Assembly (NCBI GenBank): GCA_030544215.1
Contig: JARZZO010000005.1
Coordinates: 78,769,024 to 78,833,023 of the forward strand
Origin: Zantedeschia hybrid cultivar
Taxonomy: Eukaryota; Streptophyta; Magnoliopsida; Alismatales; Araceae
Direction of reading: 5' to 3'
Length of the DNA: 64,000 nucleotides
The translations under genes and the position numbers were made by a program. Under the pieces are notes generated by a model. The model searched no databases and was not told where the DNA came from. It saw only the letters and a program-made list of their open reading frames with translations. Positions 1 to 12,762 of the stretch are shown piece after piece; the stretch's first letter is position 1, and the number at the start of each line of letters is the position of its first letter.

Positions 1-1295
1 AATCACCGCCTTCTCTGGCCGGACGAGGATCCATGGCCTGATGCCACTAAGGCCTTGCCCAATGTAGCCAAAGGTGGACCAGGCACTTGTCACTAGCACG
101 TCGGCGAGGCTGAGAAGGTTCATCTCCGCCCATGCTTTTGCATCATGGCCTGCCTTGTCCGTCTGTTGCAACTCCTCATGGGTCGGTTGGTGCACACTGA
201 CGATCGTGCCACCTGCTGTCGGATGCTCCCAATACATGTCCTTGATCTTGTCGAAGTACCCCGAGTACAAGGATGTGAGGAGGACAGCCTTTGTGTTATC
301 GGGGTTAGCAGCAGTGGCGCCAGTGCTGCTTGCTTTGGTATCGATCTCTGGCAGAAGCTTCTCCTTCAGAGTGCAGTTGATGACTTGCTCGGAGACGACC
401 TTGAAGGGGGCATCGTTGGGGCTGAAGATTCTGATCTGTATGCCCAATCTCTCCCTCGCCATGGCCATGTAAGCTTCGTAATACCTGGTGATCATGCCCC
501 ACACCTCGTTGGTGGGGTGGAAGAGGTAGCGGCCGAGGTGGTGGAACACCATCTCTTTCTCTGGGAACAACCGGCTAAGTTCTGGCTCGAACTCCCGGTT
601 CAGGAAGAACCCCGGCACGATGTAGTTGTTCGACCTCAAGAACAACCATGGGACCTTCCGAAGGACTGCCTGGTTCGGCTCGCAGAAGAAGCGCATGTCC
701 TCGGTGCCATAGTCATGGGCCAGGTGGAGGTAAACAAACGCTGGTGGGCGCTTGCCGTCGGCGCCATCGTCGGAGATGTTCTTATTTTTCAGCAGGTTGC
801 CGTAGCTCCTGGGGTGTGCCCGATCGTAGGCGTCATAGTTGGTAATGGGGAACTCCGGGGGGAGCAACCAGGTGGTATTCGGAAAGGGCTCGCAGAAGAG
901 GCCAGTCATGTCTTTGCCTCGATCGATGAGGACTACCCTGTCAGTGAGGAGGGCATAGAGGAAGGTGGAGGCGAGGGTGAGTATCCTATTGCCTAGCCCG
1001 CTCCATGGCGTCCACAGGACGTACTTGCACTCTGTCTCCTCCTCCGGTGCCAAGCCGGCGTTGAGGAAGTTCAGGGTTTTGTTGTAGGAGGCAGTGTGGG
1101 GGGCGCATCTCCGGTGGTGTTCTTCGTACTCGCGCAGCCTTCGGATGAGGTAAGGGGAGGGCTTGTGTGGAGAGGGCTTGCGGTACATGGTGGACTGGTA
1201 CCTGCTCAGGCAGGAGTCCTCCTCGAAGCCGGTGGCGAGGAGGCCGCCCAGGTACTTGTCCCTTGGCGTCTTGGCGGGTCCATAGAAGGTGACAT
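1..1295 (-). CDS. GT37 fucosyltransferase copy 1, exon 2 (catalytic; C-terminus beyond window)
   Basis: This is the catalytic exon of a galactoside/xyloglucan alpha-1,2-fucosyltransferase (GT37, FUT1-like), a Golgi type II enzyme that by family knowledge moves fucose from GDP-fucose to galactose of cell-wall glycans. I translated it from the acceptor (AG at 1296-1297) to base 1 and found no stop or frameshift. Family blocks are present: DKYLGGLL near the start, KPSPHKPS, a GLGNR block, SLYSGYFDKI, and STFGYIGQGL at the cut edge. About 55 residues are missing at the left edge, judging from copies 2 and 3. The phase-1 junction matches exon 1 at 4153-4396. A likely branch site (CTAAC on the minus strand, 1322-1326) lies about 25 nt before the acceptor, next to an AT microsatellite. 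Whether the donor specificity is xyloglucan or arabinogalactan cannot be told from sequence. Confidence 0.93.
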
Positions 1296-1332
1296 CTGCT
1301 ATTTCGAAAACATATATGCATGTTAGCACAAA

Positions 1333-1333
<1 letters not shown>

Positions 1334-1370
<37 letters not shown>
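1334..1370. repeat. (AT)n microsatellite in intron 1 of FUT copy 1
   Basis: About 18 AT dinucleotides lie just upstream, in gene direction, of the predicted branch site of the exon 2 acceptor. Length changes here could alter the spacing of splicing signals. Confidence 0.9.
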
Positions 1371-1372
<2 letters not shown>

Positions 1373-2677
1373 TTCTAAAATACTTTTCGAAGAAACATTA
1401 CAAGCGTGAAAAATATGTGCCAACCTCGTTTGTAGGATACGTGCGTGAAACAAATTAACTTTACAGTAACGTGAGACAAACTTTATAGTAATTTAGATCC
1501 CAATAATATTATACTAGGATCCACTTTAAATGAGTATTGTTTGATGCTCTAAATTATAAGGAAAATAAAAGGAGATTTTTAGATATCACCCCTACAATTA
1601 GTCATTTTTAGAGATGAACCGTCCACTTATTTAGCTATAACCCTTAACAATCTCCTTTTATTTAAGGAACCATGAAAAAATAGGATTAAAATTGTTAGGT
1701 TAGAGATTCGTCTGAACTAGATCGGGTGGCTGGAATTCTTCGAAATCATAGAGATCTCATCTCTCTACCGTTCCTGCAAGACAAACACTAAGTCAGAAGA
1801 GACTCCGATTCCAATCCGGGAGAACGCCTTCTGATACCTAAGTCAGGACGTAGAAGAGAGCAATGATACTAGTCGTGTAGTTTTAGGCTTCGGACGTACC
1901 TCATGAGGTTACCGGATGATTCCCTTTATAGGGGCGGGTTGAAAGTAACCAGAGAGTTCACCTGAGAGGACGTTTAGAGTAAGTCCAATTCTTTCTTAAG
2001 ACAGGGCGGGATTCTGACTTCCTTATCTGATGTTAGTTTTCTTTATCAGCATATTGGAGAAGGGTTTAAAAAGGACTTTATTCGACTTTATCTCAGTGGG
2101 ACATTGAGGTCTGTTTTAGATTCAAAGCCCCCGCGCGAGAGCCTATTCACATAGGCCAGGAAGACCCACTGGGCCTTCACAGGAATGATGACGCCTCTTA
2201 TAAAAAAAAATATATATCAATCTACAAATCAAGCTTAATGACTGATTCCAAGTGTCGGGTAATCTGCAATCACAAGGAATGATCTTGATTGACTTCATAA
2301 CAACAGGTGACGAATTGAGAGATCTGACTAATCTGAAACGTGTTGGCTTGACTCAAGTTTATTGGTAATTTAAGAGTTGTACATCTATTTTTTTAAGGAG
2401 ACCTTGATCGTGTCCAGAGGTGCATTTCACCCCAAACCCATGTGGAAGAATTTAATCGGTAAACAAATTAAGTCCAAACCAACGGGCGTTGTAGATTAGC
2501 TGAGCGCAGAAGACGCAAAACAAGCGATATAATGTTATTTTCACTCTTAGAATCCACATGTTGGCGTGCTAAGAATTCCTTGCACCTCCCGAGTAAAAGT
2601 CGCATGGATCCAACGACCCATTACTTTTCCAAAGAGAGAGAAGAAATGTGCTCCTTGGAACGTACTTAAGACTGCAC

Positions 2678-2860
2678 TTTCCTCTACGTCCAGGTTTAAA
2701 CGGTTTAAACTGAACTCAGTCAGTAAAGAGAGGAAAAATGGAGTCAAATAATATCAAAATCCATCTCACCCACTTCCACGTGATCTCAAAATTTTAGTTT
2801 CCTTTCTCCTTTCTTCGTTGAGTGAGTCCAATCCAAATATGGACGTAAAGAATCTCAACT
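2678..2860. mobile_element. MITE family A, copy 1 (intron of FUT copy 1)
   Basis: Imperfect terminal inverted repeats begin with a CCTCTACGTCCAGGTTTAAA-like sequence and end with the inverted form (TCCAATCCAAATATGGACGTA). The centre holds the TCAGTCAGTAAAGAGAGG and CAAAATTTTAG words shared with the copies at 4840, 33629 and 34903. There is no coding capacity and the class is unknown. Confidence 0.6.
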
Positions 2861-4152
2861 CATTTTTTTCCGAGTTTTGCAAGCAACTTGATTCACGTAT
2901 GTCTAATGTGATAATTACTTAAGGTCGAATCATGCATTTGTCAATGTGTTTGGTGAAATATATATGGATGGTTCCTGGGAGGTTAAAGGATCATGACTCT
3001 CTAAACATGCATGTTCGACTAGCAGACACGCATACACGAAGTCCATATGTATCTTTCTAGTATTCTAATCAACCAAGTGTGAGGTTGAAGGAAGAGGATC
3101 TCCCCGAGTTAACAGCGTATGAAGGGGATTTTTCTTAAAAAAAAACCCCACGCCGAGCTCGAGGGAACTTTCCAGCTTAGCGGCAAAGGTTTACTTGAGA
3201 AAGTTCCTCCCCCACTCTTGACCGAGTACAGTCTTCTTGGTCACTGAGAGGTTCCGTTTCCAAGAATAAGGATTAAGAGATCGATGCCGAATGCTAACCT
3301 TTTTCAGAAGAGTCTGGGTCTTCTTAGTATTATTTTGGATTGGATTCCAATAATAATTAATTTTAAGGTGCCATATGTAAAATAGTTTCGTTGTTCAAAA
3401 CGCATCTCACCTAAGTAGATGTCTTTTTCTGATTTCTCAATTCAGTAAGTTCTTAATATTATACAGAGCACTTAAATACTACCAAAAATATAAAACTACT
3501 ACCGTAATTTAAAATACACCCAATATAATATTTGTACAGTAATTTTAAATTGTATTTAGATGCACATTAAGAGTATTTTAAATTATGACAGTAGTCTTAT
3601 GCTCTTGGTAATATTCAAATACTCTGCGTAGTATTGAGAGCTTGTTGTATTGAAAAATCAGAAAAGTTGCTCACTTTGGTGGGATGCCTCTCGAACGACG
3701 AAGTTACTTTACACGTGACGCCTTGGGACTGGTTACCGCTGAAGTCCAATTTAAAATGGTACTGAGAGGATCCCAACTCTTTTCATAATAGAATCACTTG
3801 GACCTTTTCCTTGGATCTTGTTTGGACCTTAAAGTTTCATTAGCTAGAATTTAGTCTCTAGATGATCATGAATGCAGTGGGTTTAACAGCAATTATAAAT
3901 TTTGATTAATGAACTAGGAGAAGGATCCAGGTATATAATCTCATTCCATCTTTTTCCTTCTAATCATGATCCTCTAAGTGCAACCGAGGTAAGGTGCTGG
4001 GGAGTGTTGTGCGTACGTACGAGAGACTCAGAGAGGATGGACATACTCGGAGACACCCACACACAGTGATCATGAACAAATCACATAGCCAATTATAATT
4101 CTACGAAACATAGAAAAAACTTAGATGCCCACAACGGCAACCATGCACTCAC

Positions 4153-4396
4153 CGTCATCCACAGCTCGTAGCTGCTGCTGCCGCGAGGTGCCAGGATAGG
4201 CAGCGGCGAGCAACGCCAGTGGAGGCCTGTACACCCCGGAGACGAAAGCCAACGTGGTGAACGTCATGCAGGCGATCAGCACCCACACCGTCCTGTATCC
4301 CCTCGTCTCTTCGGGCGCCCCTCCCGCCGGCGAGCAAACCTTGCCGATCACCTCGCGCCCGCTGCCACGCTTTCTTGCTCCTTCCTCCACGTCCAT
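4153..4396 (-). CDS. GT37 fucosyltransferase copy 1, exon 1 (membrane anchor)
   Basis: This exon codes 81 residues plus one base: a short cytosolic tail rich in Arg, Lys and Glu, one hydrophobic segment at about residues 36-55 (VWVLIACMTF onward), then the start of the stem with a short QQQ run. That is the type II anchor typical of Golgi glycosyltransferases. The start is the ATG at 4396. The donor is GTGAGT (G at 4152), in phase 1, fitting the acceptor at 1296. The VSGVYRPP motif after the anchor is shared with copies 2 and 3, which supports the assignment. The intron is about 2.86 kb. Confidence 0.88.
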
Positions 4397-4839
4397 GATG
4401 CAAACAACCCCTCGGCTCAGACGCCTGCAGAAGCGAGCAGAGGACAAAGATGTAGGGGCGATGGAGCTGTGGTGGCGCTGGAAGGGGGAAGACCGGAAGA
4501 GGGTTTGAAGGTTGCGTACGAGCGCCGGGGACGTGTAGGACAAGTACTCCAGGAGGAATGGGACGTGGGGGGAGGTGGTGACTTGGAGCTCAAGAGGTGC
4601 ATATGGTAGACACAGCTTAATCTTTAGTTAAACAACGAATGGCCTCAAAGTCGTAGGTTTGGCTCTGCACTCTAATTGGTCATCATGTCACATAAGACAA
4701 GTTAGACCAGCCAAATTTTTGACAAAACAGAATAGACCAGAGAAGTTTATTACCTTTGAAAATCGTAAACAGTCGGAATGAATTAGATGGTTTCATCATT
4801 CATGTGGGAAGAGACCAACATAGGAAATTAAGAAAGGAG

Positions 4840-5010
4840 TTGAGATCCTCTACGTCTAGATTTGGATTGGATTCAATCAGTAAAAAGAGAAGGGGGGTCA
4901 AAATTTTAAGATGACGTGGATGTGGGTGGGATGAGTTTTGACATTATTTGGCTTTCCTCCCCCTTTTTCTACTGAGTCCAGTCTAAATTTGGACGAAGAT
5001 GATCTCAGTT
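4840..5010. mobile_element. MITE family A, copy 2 (5' side of FUT copy 1)
   Basis: Terminal inverted repeats of about 45 bp start TTGAGATCCTCTACGTCTAG on the left, with the matching inverted sequence ending GATGATCTCAG on the right. Total length is about 170 bp. It lies about 0.45 kb upstream of the start codon of copy 1, so it could sit in the promoter region. Confidence 0.65.
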
Positions 5011-5695
5011 CTTAAGAAAGAGATGACACCTAATTGGGTATTAAAGTTAGTTTATTGGGAGTCCTTACCATCTTCCGTCTTAAGATCTTGACTTTGATGG
5101 GTTAATAATTTTATCAGAAGATATTTGAGTTATATATGCGTGTGTATTTTTTTTATTATTTACGTGATAGTTCGAATTAGCTTAAGTTAGGCGATGGTTA
5201 AGAAGGCATGTTAAAAAAGTCGTACGGTACTCGGATTAGACTTGGGTGAAGAAAGAAAGAAATAGAGTCTTAAGTGGAGTGGCCCGTGGGTCTGCGGCCA
5301 CGCGGTGGGCGGGACGGGCTCGCACGCATCTTCTGGCGCGCGTTCGTGGATCCACGCAGGCGCTGCCGCGCAGCTTCTGGGCAATAGGGCAAGGTAAGCG
5401 CGGCCAAATAATACTAGTATATATATAATATATATACATTATTTTTTAAAAAAAGATCTTAAGAGATCAGGATAATTCTAAAGAAGTTATTTGTGATTAA
5501 AAAATTCAAAAAAATTAAAACAAGATAAAGAAAGATCATTTATTTTTTAACCATCCGATCAATACAGATAATTCTCCTAAAGTTGTCTTTCCCCTCCTTA
5601 AATTTTTAAAAATAAAAAACACTCATTATCACAGTCATCTATTTAAAGTTGATTAGACGGCTACACACAAGCGTACATGATGGATTGGCCTCTAG
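5011..5695. other. Intergenic, upstream of FUT copy 1; no gene seen
   Basis: A short GC-rich patch (5275-5400) is followed by AT-rich DNA. The open frames here lack any recognisable domain or start context, so I call no gene. Confidence 0.5.
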
Positions 5696-5889
5696 GGATT
5701 GAGATCGTCTATTTTATCTTTTTTATATCATTGGTGATCTACTTTATCTTATTAGTTTGTTTATTGTGATAGAAAGAAAGTGAAGTCTAAAAAAGATATA
5801 AGTTTTTATTTCTTAAAATTTTTAAATTAAAATAAAATAAGTGAAGTACAAATAATATAAAAATAAAATAAAATAGACGATCTCAATCC
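5696..5889. mobile_element. MITE with perfect 22-bp terminal inverted repeats
   Basis: The left end GGATTGAGATCGTCTATTTT at 5696 recurs exactly inverted at the right end (5868-5889). The interior is AT-rich and non-coding, total 194 bp. No clear target duplication was seen, so the superfamily is open. Confidence 0.7.
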
Positions 5890-6049
5890 GGTGTGTTGGT
5901 GACCGACTCACTCGGCCCATCGGAGAGCCCAGGCGTCCAGAGGAGAGACCGCATGTGCGGTCTCAAAAGATGTTAACACAAGGTGTATTATTCTTCTAAC
6001 TATTTTTCAAAGAAAAATCAGTTTTTTTTTTTTTTTTAAAGCATCTTCT

Positions 6050-6335
6050 CATGCAATAACATCATACTTACATGCATCATTAACCAATGGGACCGTAGAG
6101 CAGGTACTAATATTGCAGATTGTTGCATTTCAGTTGAAAGACCCGAAGTGGTAAAGCCTTGAGTAAAAATAGCACTTGGTGTGGTTATTGTGCTTAAATC
6201 ATTTTGATTTTTATGATTCCATATTTTAGGAATCATATGAATTATAGCGAAACTCCACGAAAGGAACATTAATGATTCGTATAAATTACTTAATAGGAAA
6301 TGCCCCGAATAAATCCAATGACTATATTCAGGAAA
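6050..6335 (-). pseudogene. ccsA: Nuclear plastid DNA fragment: part of ccsA
   Basis: On the minus strand the translation holds HWIYSGHFLLSNLYESL, then LSWSF, LSTITTPSAIFTQGF, and ILVPAL...WLMMHVSMM. These are hallmark stretches of chloroplast CcsA, a cytochrome c haem-attachment membrane protein. Only the middle of the gene (about 95 of some 320 residues) is present and it is flanked by unrelated nuclear DNA, so this is a NUPT and not a working gene. The frame is open across the fragment but bounded by non-homologous sequence on both sides. Confidence 0.88.
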
Positions 6336-7664
6336 TCCGACTCCGAAGGTGGGAATTTTGCATGGATGCATGCGATTCAAATAATCTATATGACACTTAA
6401 ATGTGCTGCCATTATTTAGAATGTCCCGAAACTAGTCTTCATTCCCTCTCAAATGGGGATGATGTCTAGGGTATTACAATTCACGTGAATTGAATTATCT
6501 TAAGTTCTGTCGTCTTATCATGCGCCCAACTTCACTTGGCAAGGCTAAGAGTTGATTTTTTATTTTATTTAAAGTTTTTAAAACTTTTTAAAGTGTCGGA
6601 TCAAAAATTGAAGTATAGTCGAGAACCACGGATCAGCCCCAAGCTCGTATATTATTTTTTATTTTTTTTGCGCACTCCTCAATTTATGTGTACAATTCTT
6701 TTTCAAAAGTAATTTACATATCGGCTGATCGGAGTTGTTTGATTGTATCATTTGATTTTTGTTTGAATATTTTAAAAATTAAAAAACCTAAGGAAAAAAA
6801 ACAAAAAGGAAAAACGACTCGCTCTTTGCCCAGGCACGAGCTCGACAGCTGTTCGATCCCTCCAATAGGACGCTAGCAGATTGCAATTCCCCAGGGCATT
6901 GGGGCACGTATTTCTCAATTCAATTTATTAGAGCCTAGAAAACTATTATTCCAACTAGACTTTTTGTTCTTGAAAGCATAGTTATTTCTAGTTTTCCAAA
7001 TTTGCACTCCAGGTATGAGAGAAGGAGGAATCTAGAAGAAAACTTTTGAAGGGAGAGAGAGAGATCTAAGGTAACCGGTACAATTAAGAATTTGTTTTCA
7101 GGAAAATCTGATACAAACATTTATTTGGTAGTCCTTAAAACTTTAGTCGACACAAAAAATAATCTATTGATTCCATCTAAATCAGGATTTTGGCAGCGGA
7201 ACAGAAGGTCAGTATGTAGTTTTTTTGGAAAACTTCAAACTTCCAGCCTACATGTTTGATAAGGATGCATGTGGGTGTTGTGGGTTAAAAATAAAAGAGA
7301 TTACCTTTTCTTTTATGCCGTTAAGCTAATTTTTTAATTTTTTTTGGGATGTTCTATCTAAAATCGAATTAGATCGGCATGTAGGACATGCTAGGGAGCT
7401 TTTAAAAAGAATAAAAAAATATGAAAAATAAAAAATCGAACTCCAATAAATAATACACTACTGTTCATTGGCGCTTACTTCTTGAATTTTCATTTTTTTT
7501 TTGAGATGTCCGATCGAAAGTTGAATTGTATAAACATGTAGGTCATTTAGAAGCCTTCAAAAAAAAAAAATTTCAATGCATCAATAATTTCATAAATTTT
7601 ACTGCAGGTGGCAAAAGTGGTATAAAGAATCGTAGTTAGAAATACTTGTTGTGCACCGAAAGAT
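6336..7664. other. AT-rich intergenic DNA
   Basis: No gene was seen. Several stretches carry a diffuse repeat (poly-A/T around words like ATCGGACAAGT or GATGTCCGATCG; also at 14170-14340 and 43030-43210), probably decayed MITEs. Confidence 0.45.
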
Positions 7665-8262
7665 ACAGTACACTATTCCATCGGCAGATGATGATGCATA
7701 CATGCAGATTTATGTTCTGTTGTAGTTCTTCTAGAAGGATACAATGATACGTATATCATTCTATCCGTTGACCGTATATCGTTACAAGTATTTCTTACGT
7801 TGCCACCATTTGAGTGTGATTTCACTCCAAGACTAAATTCGTCCCTCAGGGTCTCAAAGTTAATAAATTTAAACTTGATACTTTCTGTCGTTTCATCTTC
7901 AAATCAAATGGCTGGAATAGGATTATGCTTCAAAGAATTATATGAAAAATAACTTCTATGGTTCAATTATATATTCTAACTTCATGTAAATTAGTTTGAT
8001 ACAACATATAATCTATTACATGCACTTATTGTTTTGAAAATTAAGCTAATCATAATATAAGTGCCAAGATCTGAACTTAATGTATGTTCATTTCTTAGCA
8101 GTCTAAAATGTTTGAATCGCCAAGCATTCATTATAATCAACTTAAGAAAAAAAAAAAAATCTTTGCATGCAACAGATTTTTTTTAAACTGTACCATGCAC
8201 CACCTTAGTGTCAGTCACTAAAAGTCATGATCTAATGTCATGCCTCATAAGTATATTTATTA
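7665..8262. repeat. Left arm of a dispersed inverted repeat
   Basis: Blocks of this stretch (7665-7850 and 7990-8262) recur inverted at 20683-21105, for example around TAGTGTCAGTCACTAAAAGT here and its reverse complement near 20720. About 130 bases present here are missing in the other arm. FUT copy 2 lies between the arms. Confidence 0.8.
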
Positions 8263-9894
8263 CACTACAGTAGTGTAGCAAAACAATTTTTACTTCCTAC
8301 ATTATTTTATCTCTTCCTTTGAAACCGCACAAAAGTGCAAAATATCCACATGCAAGTTCGAACCCACGAGTGAGCCTATGTCGGTGAGGGAGAATATTGT
8401 TTCATGTGATGGGACTTTTGAACTCAGAATGATGGTCCGACAAAGGCAAAATCATTGCAGCAGTATTCAAAAAATTCTTACTAAGAAAGAACATTGGCTT
8501 ACAGTCAAATTTTTGCCTTTGAACAAAAAATTTAACACATGGTCCATCAATCAAATTACATACATGTATCAGATTGTGATTATGGGCCAACAAGTTCAAT
8601 CTAATTGATAATCATCTAATCTAATATCTACTCATGCATCTGGACGACTAATCAAAAGTCTTGAAATCAACTAAATTCTCCTCTAACACTTCTCCATAAC
8701 CTACAAACAGGGGAAACAAGGAATCAGTTCTCCTCCTCCATGTCCCTTCCACCTGCCCCCCTGTCCGTCATCTGATAACACCCCTAGTAATGACTTGTTT
8801 CTATTCTCTATGGTACGTATCCATTCACTCAGAGCAATTATGATGTCTTATCAATACCCAATAAGCATTTCTTTCGTAGTCACTGAAGAGCTTATGGTTA
8901 CATTAGATTTTCCTTTTGCATAAGGACGGACATGAATTCAAATTCTACGTACCTTCAATAGTTTTGAAGGACTAAGTATTGTCCCACTAGATCATGAAAA
9001 TTTATGTCCATGAGGGAGAATATCGCTTCCTGCGATGGGACCTCTAAACTTAGAGTTGTGGTAATGTTGTGGAAATTTAGCATCAATAGGTCCTTAGGAT
9101 CCAAAATTTCCACTCATAGTAAAAGGTAAACCAGGTTTGAATTCAGGTTTCAACCTGACCATCTCAACTAGCAAATACGAGTTGTATCATCTTGGATTTT
9201 ATATCAAATCATACTCGGGACATCCAATACAATCACCCATGACCAAGTGTGCCAATTCATGCAAGCACCGTGGACTTCACATCTCAAGGATGTTAAAACA
9301 CAATTGATTAGAACAACAAGGGCACCACTCAACAAGACATCTTATTTTATCAATCCAATGGTAATATACGTTAATGGTTTTCTTTGATGTCACTTGGGTC
9401 AATGATATTAGATGACTGGGGCTTCTTCAACGGATGCACTTGTATTAGCTAGTCCCAATCATTTAATATGTATGGATGGCAAAGAAACACAGTTGTTCTA
9501 CGTCTAGTACTGTTGAGGCCAAATATAGGGCTCTCTTGACAACTATGATCGAAATCTGTACATTTCTCTCAAATCGCTAGCATGTATGTTATAATGAGAT
9601 AGTATCTTAGCAATTCACATGACACTATGTTCCATGTCTCTAGCTCAAACAAGACTATATATTTAGATAGGCTATCACCTCATACATGAATTGGTAGCTT
9701 GTGATCGATGTTCTATGACACCAAAGGCCTAACACAAGATTGTTGTGAATCGCCATGATCCATTCTCAAGCTTCTCTTTGTGCAATGAAAAAAATAATGC
9801 ATTTGCTCCCTCTTATGTACAGTGATAGAATGGCCCTCATCCCCATGGGGTTAAGGTTGCTGTTGTTTCCCCTTACATTAGGCAGTAACAACTG
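8263..9894. other. Intergenic between FUT copies 1 and 2
   Basis: No gene was seen. Two short related pieces carry GAGGGAGAATAT...TGCGATGGGAC-like sequence (about 8385-8440 and 9010-9060). A stretch at about 8650-8790 resembles 17455-17815 upstream of copy 2, which suggests old duplication of flanking DNA. Confidence 0.4.
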
Positions 9895-11360
9895 TTAAGT
9901 ACGATCAACTAGCTTAATACCGCTGTCCACGTCCACACAATGGGTGACAAAAGGGACCACATTCCCATTGTCACCCAAATCCTTCTTCCTACACACGTAC
10001 AACGAAGGCTTGTGGAGGCAAGGCTCCATGGATATGTCCCGCACACAGGTAGGCTCTGGCACGTCTGCATTGTATGGCCGGACAAGCATCCATGGCTTCG
10101 TGCCGCCGAGGCCCTGCGCTATGTAGCCGAAGGTGGACCAAGCACTTGTCACCAACATATCAGCAAGGCTGAGCAGGTACATCTCTGCCCATGCCTTCTC
10201 ATCATGGTTTGCACTCCCCGTTTGCTGCCGCTCTTCATGGGTCGGCTGGTGGAAGCTGACAACCGCACCCCCAGCAGCTGGATGCTCAAAATACATGTCC
10301 TTGATCTTCTCAAAGAACTCCGAGTAAAGGGATGTGAGGAGGACAGCTTTCGTGTTCGTAGGGTCAACAGATTTGGCATCCGCACTGCTCTCGTCGGCAT
10401 CAACCTTTGGCAACAACTTCTCCTTAAGGGTGCAGTTGATGACTTGCCTGAAGACGACCTCGAATGGAGAATCCCCAAGGCTGAAGATCCTGATCTGTAT
10501 GCCCAGCCTTTCCCTTGCCATGGCCAGGTAAGCTCGATAGTACCTGGTGATCATCCCCCACACCTTGTTGGTGGGGTGGAAGAGGTAGCGACTGAGGTGG
10601 TGGAACACTGCGTCCTTCTCTGGGAACATCCGGCTAAGCGTTGGCTCGAAGCCTTGGTTTAGAAACAGCTCTGGCACGAAGTAGAGGTCTGATCTCATAA
10701 GCAACCAAGGGACCCTCTGGAGGACCGCCTGGTCCGGCTCACAGAAGAAGTGCATGTCCTCGATGCTGTAGTCTCCACTAATCATGTGGATGTAGAACAC
10801 GGACGGTAGGGCCCCGCCGTCGGCATCATTGTAGCTAATCCTGTTCTTCTTCCACATGTTGCCGTAGCTCCGGGGGTGCTTATGGTGGAAGACAGTGAAG
10901 TCGTGGATGGGGAAGTCGGAGGGCAGCAGCCAAGTGGTCTCCGGGAAGGGCTCGCAGAAGAGGCTGGTGATGTCCTTCCCACGGTCAATGAGGAGGACCC
11001 TGTCAGTGAGCAAAGCATAGAGAAAGGTGGAGGCGAGGGTGAGCATCCTGTTGCCCAGCCCGGCCCACGGCGCCCACACAACATACTTGCACTCGGTCTC
11101 CTTCTCCGGCACTGACCCAGTGTTGAGGTACTTCAATGTCCTGTTGTACAATGCAGTGTCGGGAGCACATCGCCGGTGGAGTTGTTCGTACCTGCGCAGC
11201 CTCTCGACAAGGTAAGGGGAGGGTTTGTGTGGGGAGGGCTTGCGATACATGCTGGATTGGTATCTGCTCAGGCAAGAGCGCTCGTCAAAGCTAGTGCTGA
11301 GTAGGCCACCCAAGTACTTGTCTGTTGGCGCATCCACAGAAGGTCCAGAGAGAACAGTAT
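9895..11360 (-). CDS. GT37 fucosyltransferase copy 2, exon 2 (catalytic, complete)
   Basis: A 1466-base terminal exon, the same length as in copy 3, opens after the acceptor TATATAGCAG (AG at 11361-11362) and stops with TAA at 9895-9897. It is open throughout. It holds DKYLGGLLSTSF, CLSRYQSSMYRKPSPHKPS, WAPWAGLGNRMLTLASTFLY, SLYSEFFEKI, QPTHEER and SAWSTFGYIAQGLGGTKPW, the blocks expected of plant GT37 enzymes. With exon 1 it codes 586 residues (AtFUT1 is about 558). It is predicted to act in the Golgi lumen on xyloglucan or another galactose-ended glycan. Copy 1 is the next gene downstream on the same strand. Confidence 0.95.
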
Positions 11361-12762
11361 CTGCTATATATTAGCACATTTGAAATAGATTAGTTGGAAT
11401 TAATGGTGGATAAAGTATAGAAATTCTTGGGATAAAAGGATGTGGGAAAGAGAAACCAAATTGGGTACATACTATGCGGCCAAGGTTCGCTAAGAGTCGG
11501 ACTGACTCGGATCTTCTATGATCCGATACGAGTTTGGTCAACTCGTGCTGACTCGTACGAGTCGTATGGCCAAATCGTACATATTCAATCTAATCATACC
11601 GATTCGAAATCGTCCTAATACGGTACGAGTCGTATAAGTCAATACGAGTCGATCCGGTACGACAAACCCAATCATGCCATCATATCAATAGTGTGGAGTC
11701 TTGTCACCATAGTAACAATAGGAACCTACTCTATCTACCTACTTAAATATTGTTTTTATATGTAATCCACAAAAGGACACATTGTCAGATTATTTGAGAG
11801 TAGGCAAACAGGGGAAAAAAGCTGCACACATATACGGAGGAAGAAACTAATCAATGCTCTTCCAAAGGCCCACGATATGCTGGTAAAGGAAGTCAAACGA
11901 CAAACCAATGCTAGAATACACTATTTTTACCATTCTTTTGAAAAGTACTCTACAGTCAGGGAAATATGAAAGAGAAATTTCTTCAGTTAGATCCTCTACA
12001 TTTGTTACTTCCACGTACAATATATAACTTGTGAGATACATAACACGGACACATATGTCGGATACAACGACATCTTAAAAAAAAATAAAAAAATACAGAG
12101 TATTATATATGAACATATTATTACGTAGCTGTACATGTATATAATAAAATATAATTATTAAAACTTATTTAAAACATAAAAATACATCGAATGTCAGCAT
12201 ACAAACAGGCATTCTGAAAGATATTTAGCATTTATTTTGACATCTTGAAACAAAGGATTGATAAGAATACATGCATGCCGTATCGCGTCTGAATATCCGA
12301 CACTACTTTCTAATATAAATAAAAAATATACCGAATCATATGATATAACAAATGAAAATAGAAGGACCGTCTTCCAATCCTAAGGTTAAGCAACCACCCA
12401 TAACGAACTTTTCTGTTCAAAAGTTCAAGAGGGAGAAATTTTTTGCAAAATTTTTTGAAAAAAAAAAATTATGGCTCAATCTTAAGCAAACCCTGAGTAG
12501 ATCGGGTCAAAGTAAGACCATAAAAGATGTGTCTAAACTTGGTCAAACTAAGACCATGAAAGATCTACTTTTTATGGCCGATCCCCAAGGCACGTGGGTG
12601 TGTCCGCTGGTCGTGCTCAAAAGACGTCCTCAAAGGCATCAAAGTGACCCCGGAAGCACAACCAGGCAAGCCATATGCTTGTGGTGGTTGAAAAAGGTAA
12701 TTATATATATAATTACTTGGGAGCACAACTAGATTAGGCATGTTCTTGTGGTAGGTAATATA
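11361..12762. other. Intron 1 of FUT copy 2, 3' part
   Basis: Contains a stretch (about 11490-11665) built from TACGAGTCGTAT and ACTCGTACGAGT words, a decayed inverted-repeat element. No coding sequence was recognised. Confidence 0.4.

Noticed and set aside
145..996. Long open frame on the plus strand opposite FUT copy 1 exon 2
   Set aside because: It is the reverse frame of a GC-rich catalytic exon; the same shadow appears opposite copies 2 and 3. No domain of its own.
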